Below are positions 46,921-59,872 of a DNA stretch of 64,000 bases, one piece after another. Under the pieces are notes generated by a model that saw nothing but the letters and a program-made list of their open reading frames with translations, was not told the DNA's origin and did not search any database. The position numbers were made by a program, and so were the translations under genes. The DNA lies in contig CM073520.1 of assembly GCA_037074615.1 (NCBI GenBank), forward strand, positions 31,119,527 to 31,183,526, written 5' to 3'. The stretch is from Leucaena leucocephala (taxonomy: Eukaryota > Streptophyta > Magnoliopsida > Fabales > Fabaceae). Numbering within the stretch: the stretch's first letter is position 1; each line of letters begins with the position of its first letter.

Positions 46921-49900
46921 AAGTAGTCTTCACTGGAAGAAAATGAGCCAACTTAGTTAGCCTATCAACAATTATCCAAATAGAGTCAAAACGTCTAACA
47001 GTACGGGGCAAGCCAATAATGAAATCCATTGTTATGTTTTTCCATTTCCACTCAGGTATTTCCAATCTGTTATGTCCTAAAATTTGGACCGTGACTGGCA
47101 CAAAATATGAATAATTTCACATTCCGAAAGCCTAAAACCTTAAATAAAACATTTGAAACGAAAACCATAATAAATTGCAATTCATAAATCAAAAGCAAGT
47201 CCTCTGTAGGAATCTTGGCAGGTTAGTTGTTATATAATCGGTCTCCCGATGATCCTACGACAAACTGCAAACGTTCAAAGTTTCCCTAACATTTTTCCAA
47301 AATAAACAAAATCGTTTCTAAAGACTATGTGGAGCATTTACCTTCTTTTCAAAATAATACAAGCACTTTCTATGTGATAATTACGTCAAAAGTAGTTTTA
47401 TAAAAAATGATGCTTCGGACCAACAATGAGGCTCTTCATTGCTAAGTGGAAGGGTTAGGGCCAACGCTCTATTTGAAGCCAAATAATATACTCGTGAATA
47501 ACGTCCCAAAGACATGATTTAAAAGAATGCGAAAATAAACAATGCATAAACATGCTGAAAATGTATTTCATAATATTTCTTAATTTAATGCAAACCTTTC
47601 TGTAAACATTTATATTTCAAGGAAAAATAACAATCTGAAGTAACCATTTCAAATCAATTGTTTAAAAATAATCCTTTTAAAACCATAATCTTTCCGTAGG
47701 AATTCAATAGAACGTAAACAGGCATAGACACACAGTCCATGAGGGTAAATAACCATCAGAAGCGGCCTGAAGCCACGAAACAGACTTAGGTACAAAACCT
47801 ACAAATAACAGACGTGAGAATAAATCCCACAAATAATCCGTCACGAGTACGAAACTCACATAATAATCTGGTAGCTCAAGGCCACTAACTGTCGCGAGTA
47901 CGAAACCCACGTATATCCATCAAGCTCGGGTAACCAAGGTGCACAAAGGGCTAACAATACTACTGTTGGCAACCAACATTCTATATTCTATCATTTCAAA
48001 ATATTTCCATCATGCGTGGGGTTTATTTCACATGTAATAATCCTAACTGTTGGTAAAAACCACTTTAAATTTCAAAAACCCCAGCATGTACATTTAAAAT
48101 CAAGTTACTGTGAAAACATATGAAATTCGTAGAGGAATATATTTCATGAATAATATCATTTCAATGCAACTTTTGCCAAACTCTTTCCAAAAGATTATTC
48201 ATTCATTTTCATACATAATCGTAATTCCTTTGCAAATCAATCGAAAGAAAATCATATCTAACAATTTAAACCATACTTTCATAAAATTTGTTTTTCATAA
48301 TTCATATTTGAAATTCAACATTTGAAATGACAATATATTTGAAAATATAAATTTTAGGGAACGCTATTCACTCACCTGTTACGCTCCAAAACCTCTACCC
48401 ATTTCAGCCAATAACTTTCAATTAAAATAACTTTGAATTCCCTAATATCCTGAAACAATATATTAACATTCTAATCAACATTATGACAAAAATAAATCAT
48501 TAAATCCTCCAATTATACAAAATCCTCAAATTCCTTATCTTATAATTAACACTCAATATACTAAATTTTAAGTTTCATCATCAATCAAATTGCTAATCTC
48601 GTTAGAATAATTGAAGCTACTAACTTCTCATCACTACTACTTTTATTTGTCACTTAAGCCTCAACCTTGCACTTTCAATTTTAATGGATTCAAAATAATG
48701 TCATTAGAACAAACGTAGGGCCATCATCCCACACAAAAACCTCTTCTAAACTTATTAGAATGATTAAATTCAACAAAACTAAACTCCTACTAGCTCAAAT
48801 AAGGAAGAGGAACAAAACCTTGGATTGGAATTTTATTCCATCCATTTATCACAGTAAATATATTATCTATAAAAGCCTTAGTTATTTTACTTTTTAGATT
48901 TTCTCTATGACCAACACAAGCAGCTTCTAAAGTCATAGAACCCAAAGTTACAGAATTATACCGCACCCTCCCTCTGACTTTTTTGAAATCAATGCAATGC
49001 TACCACTTAAACTCCATTATACTCTTTTGGCCCTTTTTTCAGAAGCTGAGAAGTCACACATACGGATGTGCATACATATACTCATTTTTACTAGCAATAA
49101 GTTTTTAAATTTGTTTTTAGCCTTCAAAACTATCCTAAATAGAAGCACATTATATATATATTAGAACAGTCCAAGGCAAAGCTTAAGCATTCCCAACACA
49201 AGGACGAGAGACCTCTCTTTTCAAAAATTTCATATCAAAACAGTAGGTTTCAGTGCATTTTTAGCTTTCTTTTATCCGTTGCCACAAGACCCATATAGCT
49301 ATACATTCAATCTGAACAAATTATGGATGATGCCACCCCACACGATAGCAAACTTCTGTAATTATATAATCAAAACAGCAACTTCTTAACCCAAAAATCA
49401 CACCCATAAGAGCCTAAACACTTATGACCTTCAATTTACTATATTATCAAGCACTTCTACACATCTTTACTTCAATTTCAGAGAATTCAAAGATGCACAC
49501 TCTGAGATAATAGAGCTCTATTTTTGAAAGCTTAAACCCATAACATAACACATACATGCAGCAACCAAGACTCATGATTTAAGTTAGATTTAAAGTGAAA
49601 AAGGTTTAATTCTTGCTTAATCTTACAAGATCGAAAGTTTTCTCTCGCAAAGCTTTAACTTTGAACAACCCACAAACTTCAGAGATCAAAGAAAATAAGA
49701 ACAGAAATAGACTTAAGAGACTCATCTTAGTTAAAGTCTGAGTTTGCATGAATGCTCACACCCTCTGATCACCTTCCATGGTGCCACTCTACTCTGTTCT
49801 CTCAACTCTCACTCTCTCTGTTCCCCCGATCAATTGAACCCAAACTAAAAACTAATAAAGTGCTAGAGAGGAGTGATGGCTACTGACGATGATGGAACAA

Positions 49901-52022
49901 TACGGCAAAGACACAGGCAGAAGTAAAGTTTATGAACACAGCATCAATGGCTTAAGGGTTTCTGCTCGGCGCTCTCGCTGCTCCCTCTTGCGTCTTCACT
50001 GAAGAAAAATCAGAAGAATGGCAGAGGTACAGTTTTAGTAGAATAAGTGGGAGGGGTACTTTTGTAATTTCAAGCACCAGAAAAAAATAAAACTTCTACT
50101 TTTGGAGTTACCAAGGCTAGAACATAGGACCTCTGATTTTCACCCTCTGTCCCTGATCACTCTGCTACCCATAACTATTCGAAATTTCTACCATGAATAT
50201 ATATTTATCCTTTGATAAATTGATTTTTAAAATTTGATAAATTCTTGAGTTATAACACAATCATTGCAATGGTCCTGTAGGCTTCTGATACTCCGCTTTA
50301 ACTTGTTCACACACCAAACAACGTGCAACAAAGTTTGCCACATCATTCTTCATACCATGCCACTAATACAATTTCTTCAAATCTTGATACATCTTAATTA
50401 TACCATGGTGGATAAGCATAATAATGAGCTTCTTCTAGAATGTGTTTTCTCAAATCTTGAACTTGAGGTACGTAAATCCTGCCATTATACCTCAATACAC
50501 CTTCATGGTCAATCATAAATTTTGTATTACTTCCTTCTTGGACCAAATCTCACAACTTCCATAATTTTGGATCAGAATACTGAGCTTCCTTAATTTGATC
50601 ATTTAGAGAGGAATGAGCTAAAAATGCTCTTTTATCAATAATTTTAAATATGACTCCCTCTTGCTTTACTTTATGAATTTCTTGTACCAACAGTCTTTTT
50701 TGAACATTCATATATGCCAAGCTACCCATAGACTTTTTGCTTAAAGCATCAGCTACCACATTCGCTTTACTCGAATGATACAGAATCGTACAATCATAAT
50801 CTTTTAACAATTCCATCCATCTTCTCTATCTGAGATTAAGATCCTTCTACTTAAAAATGTACTTGAGACTTTTGTGATCAGTGAAAATCTATCTCCAAAT
50901 CTTTAAGGCAAACACTGTTGCGGCCATTTCTAAATCATGAGTTGGGTAATTTTGCTTATGTTTCTTAAGTTTTCTAAAGGCATAAGCAATTACTTGCCAA
51001 TTTTGTATTAATACACAGCTTAAACCAATTCAAGAAGCATAACAATACACTGTGTACCATCCAACTCCTGAAGGTAAGCTTAAAACGGGAGCAGAAGTCA
51101 AAGATTCCTTTAACTTATGAAAACTTCCTTCAAACTTATCATCCCAAACAAATTTCACATTCTTCTGAGTTAGCCTTGTCAACGGATCACTATTCTTGAA
51201 AAATCCTGCACAAAGTGGCGATAATATCCTAAAAGGCCTAAGAAACTTTAAATCTCGGTAACTGTTATAGGTCGTGGCCAACTTTTAACTGCCTTAACCC
51301 TGCTAGGATAAACTTGAATACCATCTTTTGACACCATGTGCCCTAAAAAAGTGACCTCAGTCAACCAGAATTTACATTTTGAAAACTTAGCATAAAACTA
51401 TTATTCCCTAACCTTTGCAACACTATCCGCAAATGATGTTCGTGCTCCTCTGTACTCTTGGAATATACCTAGATATCATCAATGAACATGATTACATACT
51501 TATCCAAAAATGCTCTAAATTCATTAAGTCCATGAATGCCGCAGGAGCATTTGTCAAACCAAAAGACATCATTAGAAATTTTTAATGACCATACCAAGTT
51601 CTAAGTATTATATTTGGAATATCTTCCTTCTTGATCTTTAATTGATGATACCCTTATTACAAGTTCACTTTTGAAAAGTATTGCGCTCCTTGCAACTGGT
51701 CAAAAAGATCATCAATGAATGGCAACGGATGCTTGTTCTTTATGGTTACTTTATTAGGCTATCAATAATCAATGCACAGCCTCACAGATCCATCTTTCCT
51801 TTTCACAAACAACACTGGTATACCCCATGGAGAAGTACTAGGTCGAATAAACCCCTTGTCTAACAATTCTTGCAACTGAATCTTTAATTCCCTTAACTCA
51901 AAGGGCGTCATCCTATAAGGCAGAATAGAAATTGGCTAGGTGCTAGAAATGACATCAATACCAAATTATATTTCCCTATATGGAGGTAAACTAGGCAATT
52001 CCTCTGGAAAGACGTCAGGAAA
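46921..52022 (-). pseudogene. Decayed Ty3/gypsy pol (RT, RNase H, integrase), interrupted
   Basis: In sense order: 52022-51300 is reverse transcriptase (protease-RT linker, CIDY, PLPFIDDLFDQLQGAQ, FGLTNAPAAFMDLMN and a FIDD-like core). 51281-51030 is the start of RNase H (SDPLTRLTQKN..W). 50816-50550 is the rest of RNase H (HSSKANVVADALSKK). 50549-50263 is the integrase zinc region. 47067-46921 is the integrase core (TMDFIIGLPRT..DRLTKLAHFLPVKTTY). RT-RNase H-integrase order is diagnostic of gypsy. Many stops and shifts; no gag or protease was seen. A solo LTR (47068-50257, target CAATC) splits the integrase exactly between its zinc and core parts. Confidence 0.85.
47068..50257 (-). mobile_element. 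Complete solo LTR, copy 6, inserted in gypsy integrase
   Basis: 3190 bp from TGTTATGTCC to ATAACA, with perfect target duplications CAATC (47063-47067 and 50258-50262). Collinear with copies 1 and 2 but more diverged; the 52-bp repeats are nearly unrecognisable and the tRNA-like module (about 50105-50175) is degraded. Removing it restores continuity of the integrase sequence, which confirms the boundaries. Confidence 0.85.
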
Positions 52023-54251
52023 CGTTTGAAATGAATAAATTCATATTCCTTAAGCCTAAAATCTTGAATAAAATGTTTGAAAAGATAACCATAATATATT
52101 ATAATTTTAGTCAAAAAGGCAATTCCTCTATAGGAATTTTGGCAGGATCGTCGTTGTATAATCAACCCATCAACAATCTTACAATAGACTGCAAACGTTT
52201 CAAAATCCTATGTAACATTTTCCAAAATAACCATAATCTTTTCCATAGCCTAGGTGGAGCATCTATCTTTTTAACAAAATAAAACAAGTATTTCATAAAA
52301 TCATAATTACATTATAAATGTATATGCCCAAAAACATACTTCGGATCTGCAATGAGGCTCTTCACTGCTCAGCTGGAGGAATAGGGTCAACTGTATTATC
52401 TGAAGCCAAATAATTTACTCGTGAATAACGACCCAAAAACATAATTTAAAATGCAGAAATAAATAATTGTAACATGTTTAAATGTAAATCATAACACTTT
52501 GTATTTTGATACAAATATTTCGATAAACATTTAATTTTAGGAAAACCATTTAAAACAATTCTTTCAAAACAATCATTTTTCCATAGGACTTTAACAGAAC
52601 GAGGACAGGCATACACACATATTCCATGAGGGTAACTAACCAATTCGGTACGGCTTGAGGCCATGAAAACAGGCGTGGATACATAGTCCACGAGGGTAAC
52701 TAACCAATCCGGCGCAAGAATAAAAACCATGAGTAACCGGCGTGAGTATGAGACTCACGAATATCCATTGAGCTCGGGTTTAACCATGGTGCACCAATGA
52801 CTAAAAGTACTTCTGTTAGTAACTAGTGTTCTGTATTCTATCCTTTCTAAAAGCCTTTCTAGCATGGTGGGGTCTATTTGGCATTTAATAATAATCATAA
52901 CTTTCAATGCAACAATTTTCACTAAAATAACTTCACAATTATAAAACCATAGCATGAACATCATAATAATTATCCAAAAAGATTTCTTTCAATTTATATG
53001 GAACAAATATCCTAACGGTAAATCCACATAAAGATAATTCATTCAAAAAATAAATTTAATATAACATTTCTCAAGTTTTTTCAAAACTTCCTTTAGAAAA
53101 GCATACCTCAAATTTAACATTTTTAAATAGAACATATCACATAAAAATTCATTTGTAAAAATATCACTTTTATGGGACATTATTCACTCACCTGCAATAT
53201 TTTGATATAGCTTACCCTTGCTCTAAATTTCAGGATATCAATCTCTCTTTATTTCCCTAGATTTCCTAAAATAAAACATTCTATCAATAATTAATATTTA
53301 TCTATTTTATACCAAATATGAAACACGCAATAATAACTAATAGCCTCCCAAAATTTTCACTTTTTATTTCACCTTTATTCTCCATAACCCCTAAGGGATA
53401 AAATTCACCACATCAACAATAAGTATTTATATATATACCAACCGTAGTGATTCTTTTCTGTATTTTCTACCGTGAGCTTAAAAGTCCTTAATTATACCAA
53501 TTTCTATTTTATAACACCCTCTTACGCATGCTCACATATATCCCAAGCTCATGATTCTAGCATGTTAACTTCTTTCAAAATCCTTAATTTTCCAAACACT
53601 TGTTTATCTTTAAAGAACCCTAAAACCTCAACTCAATTCCCTTGTACCCAGAATGTTATTGTCCAAAATAGTGGTTAACTCTTTTTAATTCCTAAAACAC
53701 ACTCTTCTGTTTGAAATCATTGACTGAACATTCACACTAGAAACTTCTTTCTATTTCATACATTTCTTTTCTATTCTCTTTATCTTTACTTCTAGGGACC
53801 TTAGAGTTAAACAAAGGCAGCAATGAGTACACACACACACATATGTGTGTGTGTGTGTGTATTCTATTCAGTTTAAACCAGGATAGCCTCTATATTTCTT
53901 TCCTTGTTTCTGATAGCTACAGTGATTCAAACAGTCAACATTGCAGATCGCTGGAAGAAGGAATGGAAAATATTGAAGAAGATTACTACACCAGTTAACT
54001 TTTAACACAGGTTCCATAGCCAAAACAGCAACTACTCTTCTACCTTCCTTCTTTCTTTCCTTCATAAACCTGATAACGGACAACCTCCCATAATGCTGCC
54101 CTTTGTAACAGAAATTGAGATAATATCAGAGACTGTAGCAGTAGAATGATAAGATCTAATGACGATGACAACAGAACAGTTCACAGTAATCAGAAAGAAA
54201 GAGGAGAAAGAGATCTAGGATTTGTTACAGTACCACAAACGAGCCGGCGAC
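52023..54251 (-). mobile_element. LTR fragment of the decayed gypsy element (sense 5' side, part 1)
   Basis: Matches the solo LTRs from 'aataaattcatattccttaagcc' onward, including 'gaggctcttcactgctcagctgg', 'actcgtgaataacg' and 'gacattattcactcacctg'. It includes a perfect CA/TG palindromic microsatellite (about 53831-53860). It is interrupted at 54252 by the CACTA element and resumes at 59873. The first ~60 bases of the LTR on the pol side are missing. Confidence 0.65.
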
Positions 54252-54273
54252 CACTACAAAAAATAAGACTTTT

Positions 54274-54560
54274 AGCAATGACCTTTCAGCGGCGACAGAA
54301 TAAGTCACCGCAAATAGTCTTATTTTCAGCGGCAACAAAACAAGTCGCCGCTAAAAGTTGATTTTCAGCGACGACACATATTGTCGCCACTGAAAGTAAT
54401 ACTTTCTGCGGCGACTTCCATTGTCGTCGCAGAAGGTATGATAAAACAATTTTGGCCATGACATTTCAGCGGCGACATTATCTCGTCACCACAGAAAGTT
54501 TGATTCAGCGGCGACTTTTATACTTTTCAGCGGCGACAATTATCGCCTCTAAAAGTCTGC
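54274..54560 (+). repeat. Subterminal repeat array, left end of CACTA 1
   Basis: About a dozen degenerate copies of TTTCAGCGGCGAC and its reverse complement GTCGCCGCTGAAAG, in alternating direction at 20-40-bp spacing. In CACTA elements such arrays bind the TNPA-type protein; that function is inferred from the family. Confidence 0.85.
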
Positions 54561-55214
54561 ATACATTAATTTAAATGATTTAAATCAACTATCTAATATA
54601 TATAATTAAATTATTGAATAATATCATTTTTAAATAATAAATAAAGAAATTTGATATGTTATTATAGTAAGGAGAGATTATATAGTTAATAATATAATAT
54701 TTGTGAATGAAGGAGATGAAGTAAGAGTATAGGCATGAGATATATATTATAAATGTGTATCAATGAGTGTGAGAGTTAATATCTGTGTTAGAGATAATGT
54801 GAGGGAGGAGGTAGAGACATGGTGATGTGTGTGAGAGAGAGATTAGGAGAAAAAAGGAACGTAGAATACATACATATATTCTTAATCACTGTTACATTTA
54901 CCCTCTGCTGTTGTTGCATTTTATATAACATTCCAACTTTTATAAAAATGATTGATAAGGTATTATTGAGTTTAAGAGTATTTTTCTCAAATAAAAAAGT
55001 GTAAAAAGTGATATTTGTGAGAAAGAGTAAAGGAAAGAATAATGGTTAAAAATATTTTGGGGTTAAAGGATTATTTTCTCAGAAAAATTAAGAAAAATAA
55101 TTTGAAGTTATGATTTGTCCAAAAAATTTTATAAAAATTTTCTAATAAGTTCAAGAATATATTAGGGAAAACATATCATTTTTTTATTAAGTGGATTATT
55201 ATCTAAAAATTATT
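54561..55214 (+). other. LTR-like spacer inside CACTA 1
   Basis: Lies between two blocks of subterminal repeats. Its right half (about 54905-55200) resembles the gypsy LTR end at 12868-13200; the left half has GT/GA-rich sequence. The same spacer in reverse occupies 63170-63920 of CACTA 2, so it was captured before the two elements separated. Confidence 0.5.
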
Positions 55215-55312
55215 TGGTAAAAGTAAGACTTTCAGCGGCGACCTTTTGTGTCGCCGCTGAAAGTTTATTTTAGCGGCGACTTTTACTTGTCGCGCCGCTG
55301 AAGGTAATTAGT
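55215..55312 (+). repeat. Internal block of subterminal-type repeats in CACTA 1
   Basis: Four more AGCGGCGAC words in inverted pairs, separated from the terminal array by about 650 bp. The mirrored block in CACTA 2 is at about 63030-63140. Confidence 0.75.
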
Positions 55313-57611
55313 GTTTATTTTCCTTCCCCGCCACAAAGGCTCGCCAAACACTTCCTGTCTTCAGCAGGGTCGAGCGGGAGACAGAACGAGAGCGACGATG
55401 ATTAGAGCAAGAGCCACAACGATTCAGAGCGAGAGCGAGACATAGAGCATGAGTCTGACCAAATTGAAGCTTAATGCCCTGCCTGTTTTGCCCTGCCCGA
55501 TTTATTAGTTCAGATTACATAGTTCATATTGAAAGAGGGCTTAGGGTTCAAGTCACTTTCCTGTCTGCAAACTCTGAGGTATTTCTTGTCAGCTGAAGCT
55601 CTCTCCTCCTCTTTGCCATATCTGCAACTGTAAGGTCGGTAGATCAGAAGTTCAAGTCTTTTCTTATGGATCGCTTCTAATCTGTCAATTTCTGTGTATG
55701 GTTATGTCTTATATTCTTACTCTATGAATGTTGTTTCATTGTTTATTGTTTGCCTGAACTTTGATGGAGACGAGTTTTTAGAATTCTGGGTTTTGTTGGT
55801 TGTTAGCTCCATCAAAATCAAAAGTTTGAGTCTTTTCTTCAGGGCACTTCTGATCGGTTGATTTCTATGTATGGTTATGTCTTATTCTTGTTCTTTGAAT
55901 GTTGTTGCGTTTATTTATTGTTTTCATGAACTTCGAGGGTACGGTGATGAGTTTTTAGGATTCTGAGTTTCGTTTGTTATTCTCCCCATCAGAAGTTCGA
56001 GTCTTTTCTTCTGGGTCACTTCTGAGCGGTCAATTTTTGTGTATGGTTATATCTCATTCTTGTTCTTTGAATGTTGTTTCATTCTTTATTAATTGTTTGC
56101 TTGAACTAGCAGGGTTCTGTCATTTGATTTACTTCTGAATGATGTTTATCCATTCTCCTGAATCCAGATTTACTCTAAGGAAAAAAATTGTTTGATTTAG
56201 ATTCGAATTGAGTCTAATCAATGAAAACGTTAGATTTAACAATTCAAATTAAGGTCATTCTAGTTGAGTAAGTCTTCTTGCTTATAGGGTTTTCCCCAGT
56301 TGCAGTTTGTTAGCACCGAATTGAGTCTTCTTGCTTCAGTGTTCTACTTCTTTAACAATTGATCCAAGTTAAATAGATATTCATGTAGGCATTTATTACT
56401 CATCAGTAATATTTCCCCCAACTTTTATTCCTCAATTGACTGAAACAACTCAACAAGTAGATATTTCTTTTCCATTCTATGAAGGACTTGACTTTAAAAG
56501 GAAAAAAAAATACTTTTACCCATTTTATAAGTAGAGTACTAAAATAATATAAACATGTATAAGCTCATAGGAAGAGAACGAAGTGAAAAATGATTGCCTA
56601 GACTCTTATAAGGCACATGACAACATAAGTTTGAGAATAAGCAAAAGCAAAAAGAGAAAATTTGTCTCATTCTACTTCGTTTCTTATTCTTTGGGTTCTA
56701 GTCCTTGAATTGGGCTAAATGTGAAATAGCTCAATCCAAGAATATGGTTCACCAGTAGACAACTAAAAGTACTGATTTTATCATTTTATTTTTCACCAGT
56801 ATCAGCATATTAGTGATAAGGAAGCAACAAGGCCCATAAGCTTATACAAAACTATAATGTAGCAGGGAAAAGAATATCAAAACTTAGGGTCAGTGCATGA
56901 ATCAAAGAGTTAGAGCTGAACAGTTCAAATTGATCAAAACAGTTAACCATTTAAACTGTAATGCAACTTCTACAATATAGCATGTCAGCACCTAAACATC
57001 AAAATATGGACCATCATTGTAAAAAGTAATCAAAAAATATAATGGAAGTGGCAAATAATTTGGTCAGTTATCATATCAAAGGGATTGATGAATAATTAAG
57101 TAGTCATATGACTCTATCTTTCATGCCTTGCTGTGACTGTCATTCTTGCTTCTGTATGGAGTCAATTACAAGAAATCTATCCCCATTAAGGTTGCTTCTA
57201 TGAAGCCTTCTCTGTGTATCATTTCTTGTACAGAATAGAAATTGGTTCAAGTGAAAACCCCATACTCTGTAACTTAGTATTAGCCTGTTGCTCTCTTATA
57301 ATGATAATGGTTAATCTTAACAAATGGGATGATTAGGTGTTTGATACAGTATTTGATAAAAGAGGATAATCATCATCTATATGCTACATGATCCTTTCTC
57401 ATCTCAATTTGCTATAAATAGGAAGCTTCTCGTGATAAATATAGCTTGTATAGAGACTTTGAAGCTTCTTTTCCACTCAAATTCATTACTTTACTACTAT
57501 TTCTCACCTACCAAAAATCTTCACGTTTACACATTAAAATGTGTGTATTATGAGATGAAATGTGTGTAATAGAAAGGTAGAGACTAAATAAAATGGATAG
57601 TTTTGTAGGAT
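55313..57611 (+). other. 5' region of the CACTA 1 gene with a ~170-bp tandem repeat
   Basis: Upstream of the transposase-type gene. From about 55640 to 56110 there are three diverged copies of a unit of about 170 bp ('agtcttttcttc', 'gtgtatggttatgtctt', 'ttctttgaatgttgtttc'). A promoter and 5'UTR exon are likely here but cannot be placed. The rest is unassigned. Confidence 0.45.
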
Positions 57612-59333
57612 ATGTCAGTTTTAAAGAGAGGTCGAGGTGGGAAATGTTTTTCTATGACATCTCATAACAATACAAATAGCCAAGGTACATGCTCTACACC
57701 TCAATCAAGACTCATTATTTCACCTCAATCACTGCAACAACAACTTGAGGAAATGCCTGCCAACTCTCCTCCTACTCCCCATACTCAAAATAGTAGTGCA
57801 GGTAAGTTTGCTTCAATTTTATAATAATTGATTTACATCGCAAATAACATTTAATTGTTCTAATTCAACATGAATGATAGGCTCTTCTACTGTAATCACC
57901 AAGGGTAGAGGAGTTTATAAGTCTATTAACGTGAATTTGAAGACTGCACAAGGAGCAAAGATTCAAGTTAAATTTTCAGATTCCATGTCAAGAGCAATTG
58001 GTCCAGAAGCAAGAGACTTTTCTAATTATTGTGGTTTAACACTTAGAACCACGGTCTCTTTCAGGGATAGTGGAGGTAACTGGAAGAATATTTTTGAAAA
58101 ATATGGTCAGGATATGATTTTGAAAATAAAGGTATTATTTATGTCATATTTTAATACTTATCTTAATTTATTTATATTATTTTATAAAGTGTTTATATTT
58201 ATTTGTTTCAGGATAAATTTGAACCTACTGATGCAATTACTGAAGAAAAGTTTCATATAGCTATATCAATTATTTTACAAAATGCATTCCGAAATTGGAA
58301 GACCAATCTACACTCTCACTATAAGAAATATCAGACTGATGAGGATAGGTTGGCTGATCCTCCTCAAACTATTAGTTTTCAAGATTGGGAGTGGTTATTA
58401 GTATATTTTAAGAGTGACATGTTTAAGGTACCTTATTATCCTTTTAACTAAATTATATGTTTTGTTTTAATAATTAAATTCTTATTAATTCCCAAATTTT
58501 GTTGTAGAACAAAAGTGTAAGAGACACGATAAATCGAGAAAAACTAATGACTAAACATACTTGTGGTCCTCGATCATTTGCGGAGATTGACTATTCTACA
58601 GTAAGTTCAATTTATCACTACTATAATTTAAGTTTTTAATCTTTTTTATTTTAAAATATATTATTTGTTTTTTCTCGTATGTTATTCTTTTGTAGAGAGA
58701 TCTAACTACTGGACAACCTATCCCTCCTGACCAGTTGTGGGAGATAACATATACTAGGAAGACATTAGATGGACAAGTAGTATGGGCTGACTCATACTTT
58801 GAGCAAATTCATGTATGCATTATAGTTTTACATTTTATTTTGATTTAGTTTTATTTTTAATATAATAGTTTCATATGTTTTTATTGTAGAGTCGTATGTA
58901 CGAACTTTCTCAGCAATCAGACCAAGATTTAGAGAGTGATGCTCGAATGACGTCTGAGGAAATATTAGCGACTGTTCTTGGGGAGAGGTCAGGGTATGTA
59001 AGAGAAAAAGGGTATAGAGCGGAACCTTCAAGGAAGAGAAATCGCCATCAATCTAGTGATAGTTCAGTTGTGCAAAGTGTCCGTGCCCAATTGCAAGAAG
59101 AGTTTGATAAAAAATTTCAAGAGGAAAGAGAAAAAATGGAGGCAGAGCGTGCAAAGATGGAAGAAGAGCATGCAGCAGAGCGTGCAAAGATGGAAGAAGA
59201 GCGTTTGCAATTCGAGAAAAGATTAATGGAACAAATGGAGCAAAGAATACAAGCTCAATTCGCTGCCTTGATGCAAAGAGGGCAACCACAGGCTCCTACT
59301 TCTTCTACTCCTAGTATTGGTCATTCCATATAA
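57612..59333 (+). CDS. Ptta/En/Spm-type transposon protein (Transposase_24, TNPA-like)
   Basis: Six exons: 57612-57801, 57881-58131, 58212-58427, 58508-58600, 58696-58812 and 58890-59333; all GT..AG; 436 residues, with no internal stop. The N-terminus is basic and then Ser/Gln/Pro-rich. The middle (about 65-300) has the plant Transposase_24 (PF03004) pattern: FRNWKTNLHSHY, DWEWLLVYFKS, then a 'RREKLMTKHTCGPRSFA'-like stretch (here NREKLMTKHTCGPRSFA) and the VWADSYFEQIH segment. The C-terminal third is a charged coiled coil with repeated AERAKMEEE (about residues 355-420). Family members are thought to bind the subterminal repeats and assist transposition; they lack the catalytic DDE transposase. 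The clean frame suggests recent activity. The start ATG is the first in frame after an upstream stop, but an earlier non-coding exon is possible. Confidence 0.82.
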
Positions 59334-59539
59334 TCTTTATGTATAAACTAAACAATTTTATTCCTTTTAAATATGTTTAAGTAATTAAAGTAATTTTATA
59401 TTTTATTGGATGATCTGAATTATTCATTAATTATTAGAGTTTATTTTATTTAGTTATTTATTATTTTTTATTTTTATTACTAAATTATATGTTTTAATAT
59501 AAGAAAAAATTGTGGAAAATTTAAATAATAACATTAACT

Positions 59540-59869
59540 TTCAGCGGCTACTTTTGTCGCCGCTAATTGCACAATAAGCGGCGATGGAAATGTCGCCGCC
59601 GATTATACTTTATGTGGCGACAGTTCATGTCGCCGCTTATTCAAGTTTCAGTGGCGACAATTTTGTCACCGCAGATTCAAGTTTTTGTCGCCGCAGATTG
59701 TTGCCATTCAGCGGCGACTTTCTATTGTCGCCGCCAATATTTATAAGCGACAGTCTCATAGGTGGCGACTTGGCAGCGACAAAAAGTCACCGCTAAAGGT
59801 ATTTAGCGGCGACTTTAGAACTTTTAGCGGCCACTTTTTTCGCCGCTAATAGTCATTTTTTTTGTAGTG
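59540..59869 (+). repeat. Subterminal repeat array, right end of CACTA 1
   Basis: Some 15 copies of AGCGGCGAC or GTCGCCGC words up to the terminal TTTTTTGTAGTG. GC-rich against an AT-rich background and dense in CG and CNG sites, so a likely target for methylation. Confidence 0.85.
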
Positions 59870-59872
59870 GAC

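Larger units (their letters stand above)
54249..59872 (+). mobile_element. Complete CACTA (En/Spm) element with target duplication
   Basis: The element spans 54252-59869 (5618 bp), starting CACTACAAAAAA and ending TTTTTTGTAGTG, flanked by the 3-bp target duplication GAC (54249-54251 and 59870-59872). Both ends carry arrays of the subterminal word AGCGGCGAC and its complement. It holds one intact Transposase_24-type gene (57612-59333). No TNP2/Transposase_21-type catalytic gene is visible, so it probably depends on a helper for excision. It lies inside a gypsy LTR, so it is younger than that LTR. Confidence 0.92.

Noticed and set aside
53821..53862. CA/TG palindromic microsatellite as a possible regulatory site
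   Set aside because: A simple sequence repeat inside a decayed LTR; other copies have TA or CA microsatellites at comparable places, so no specific function is supported.
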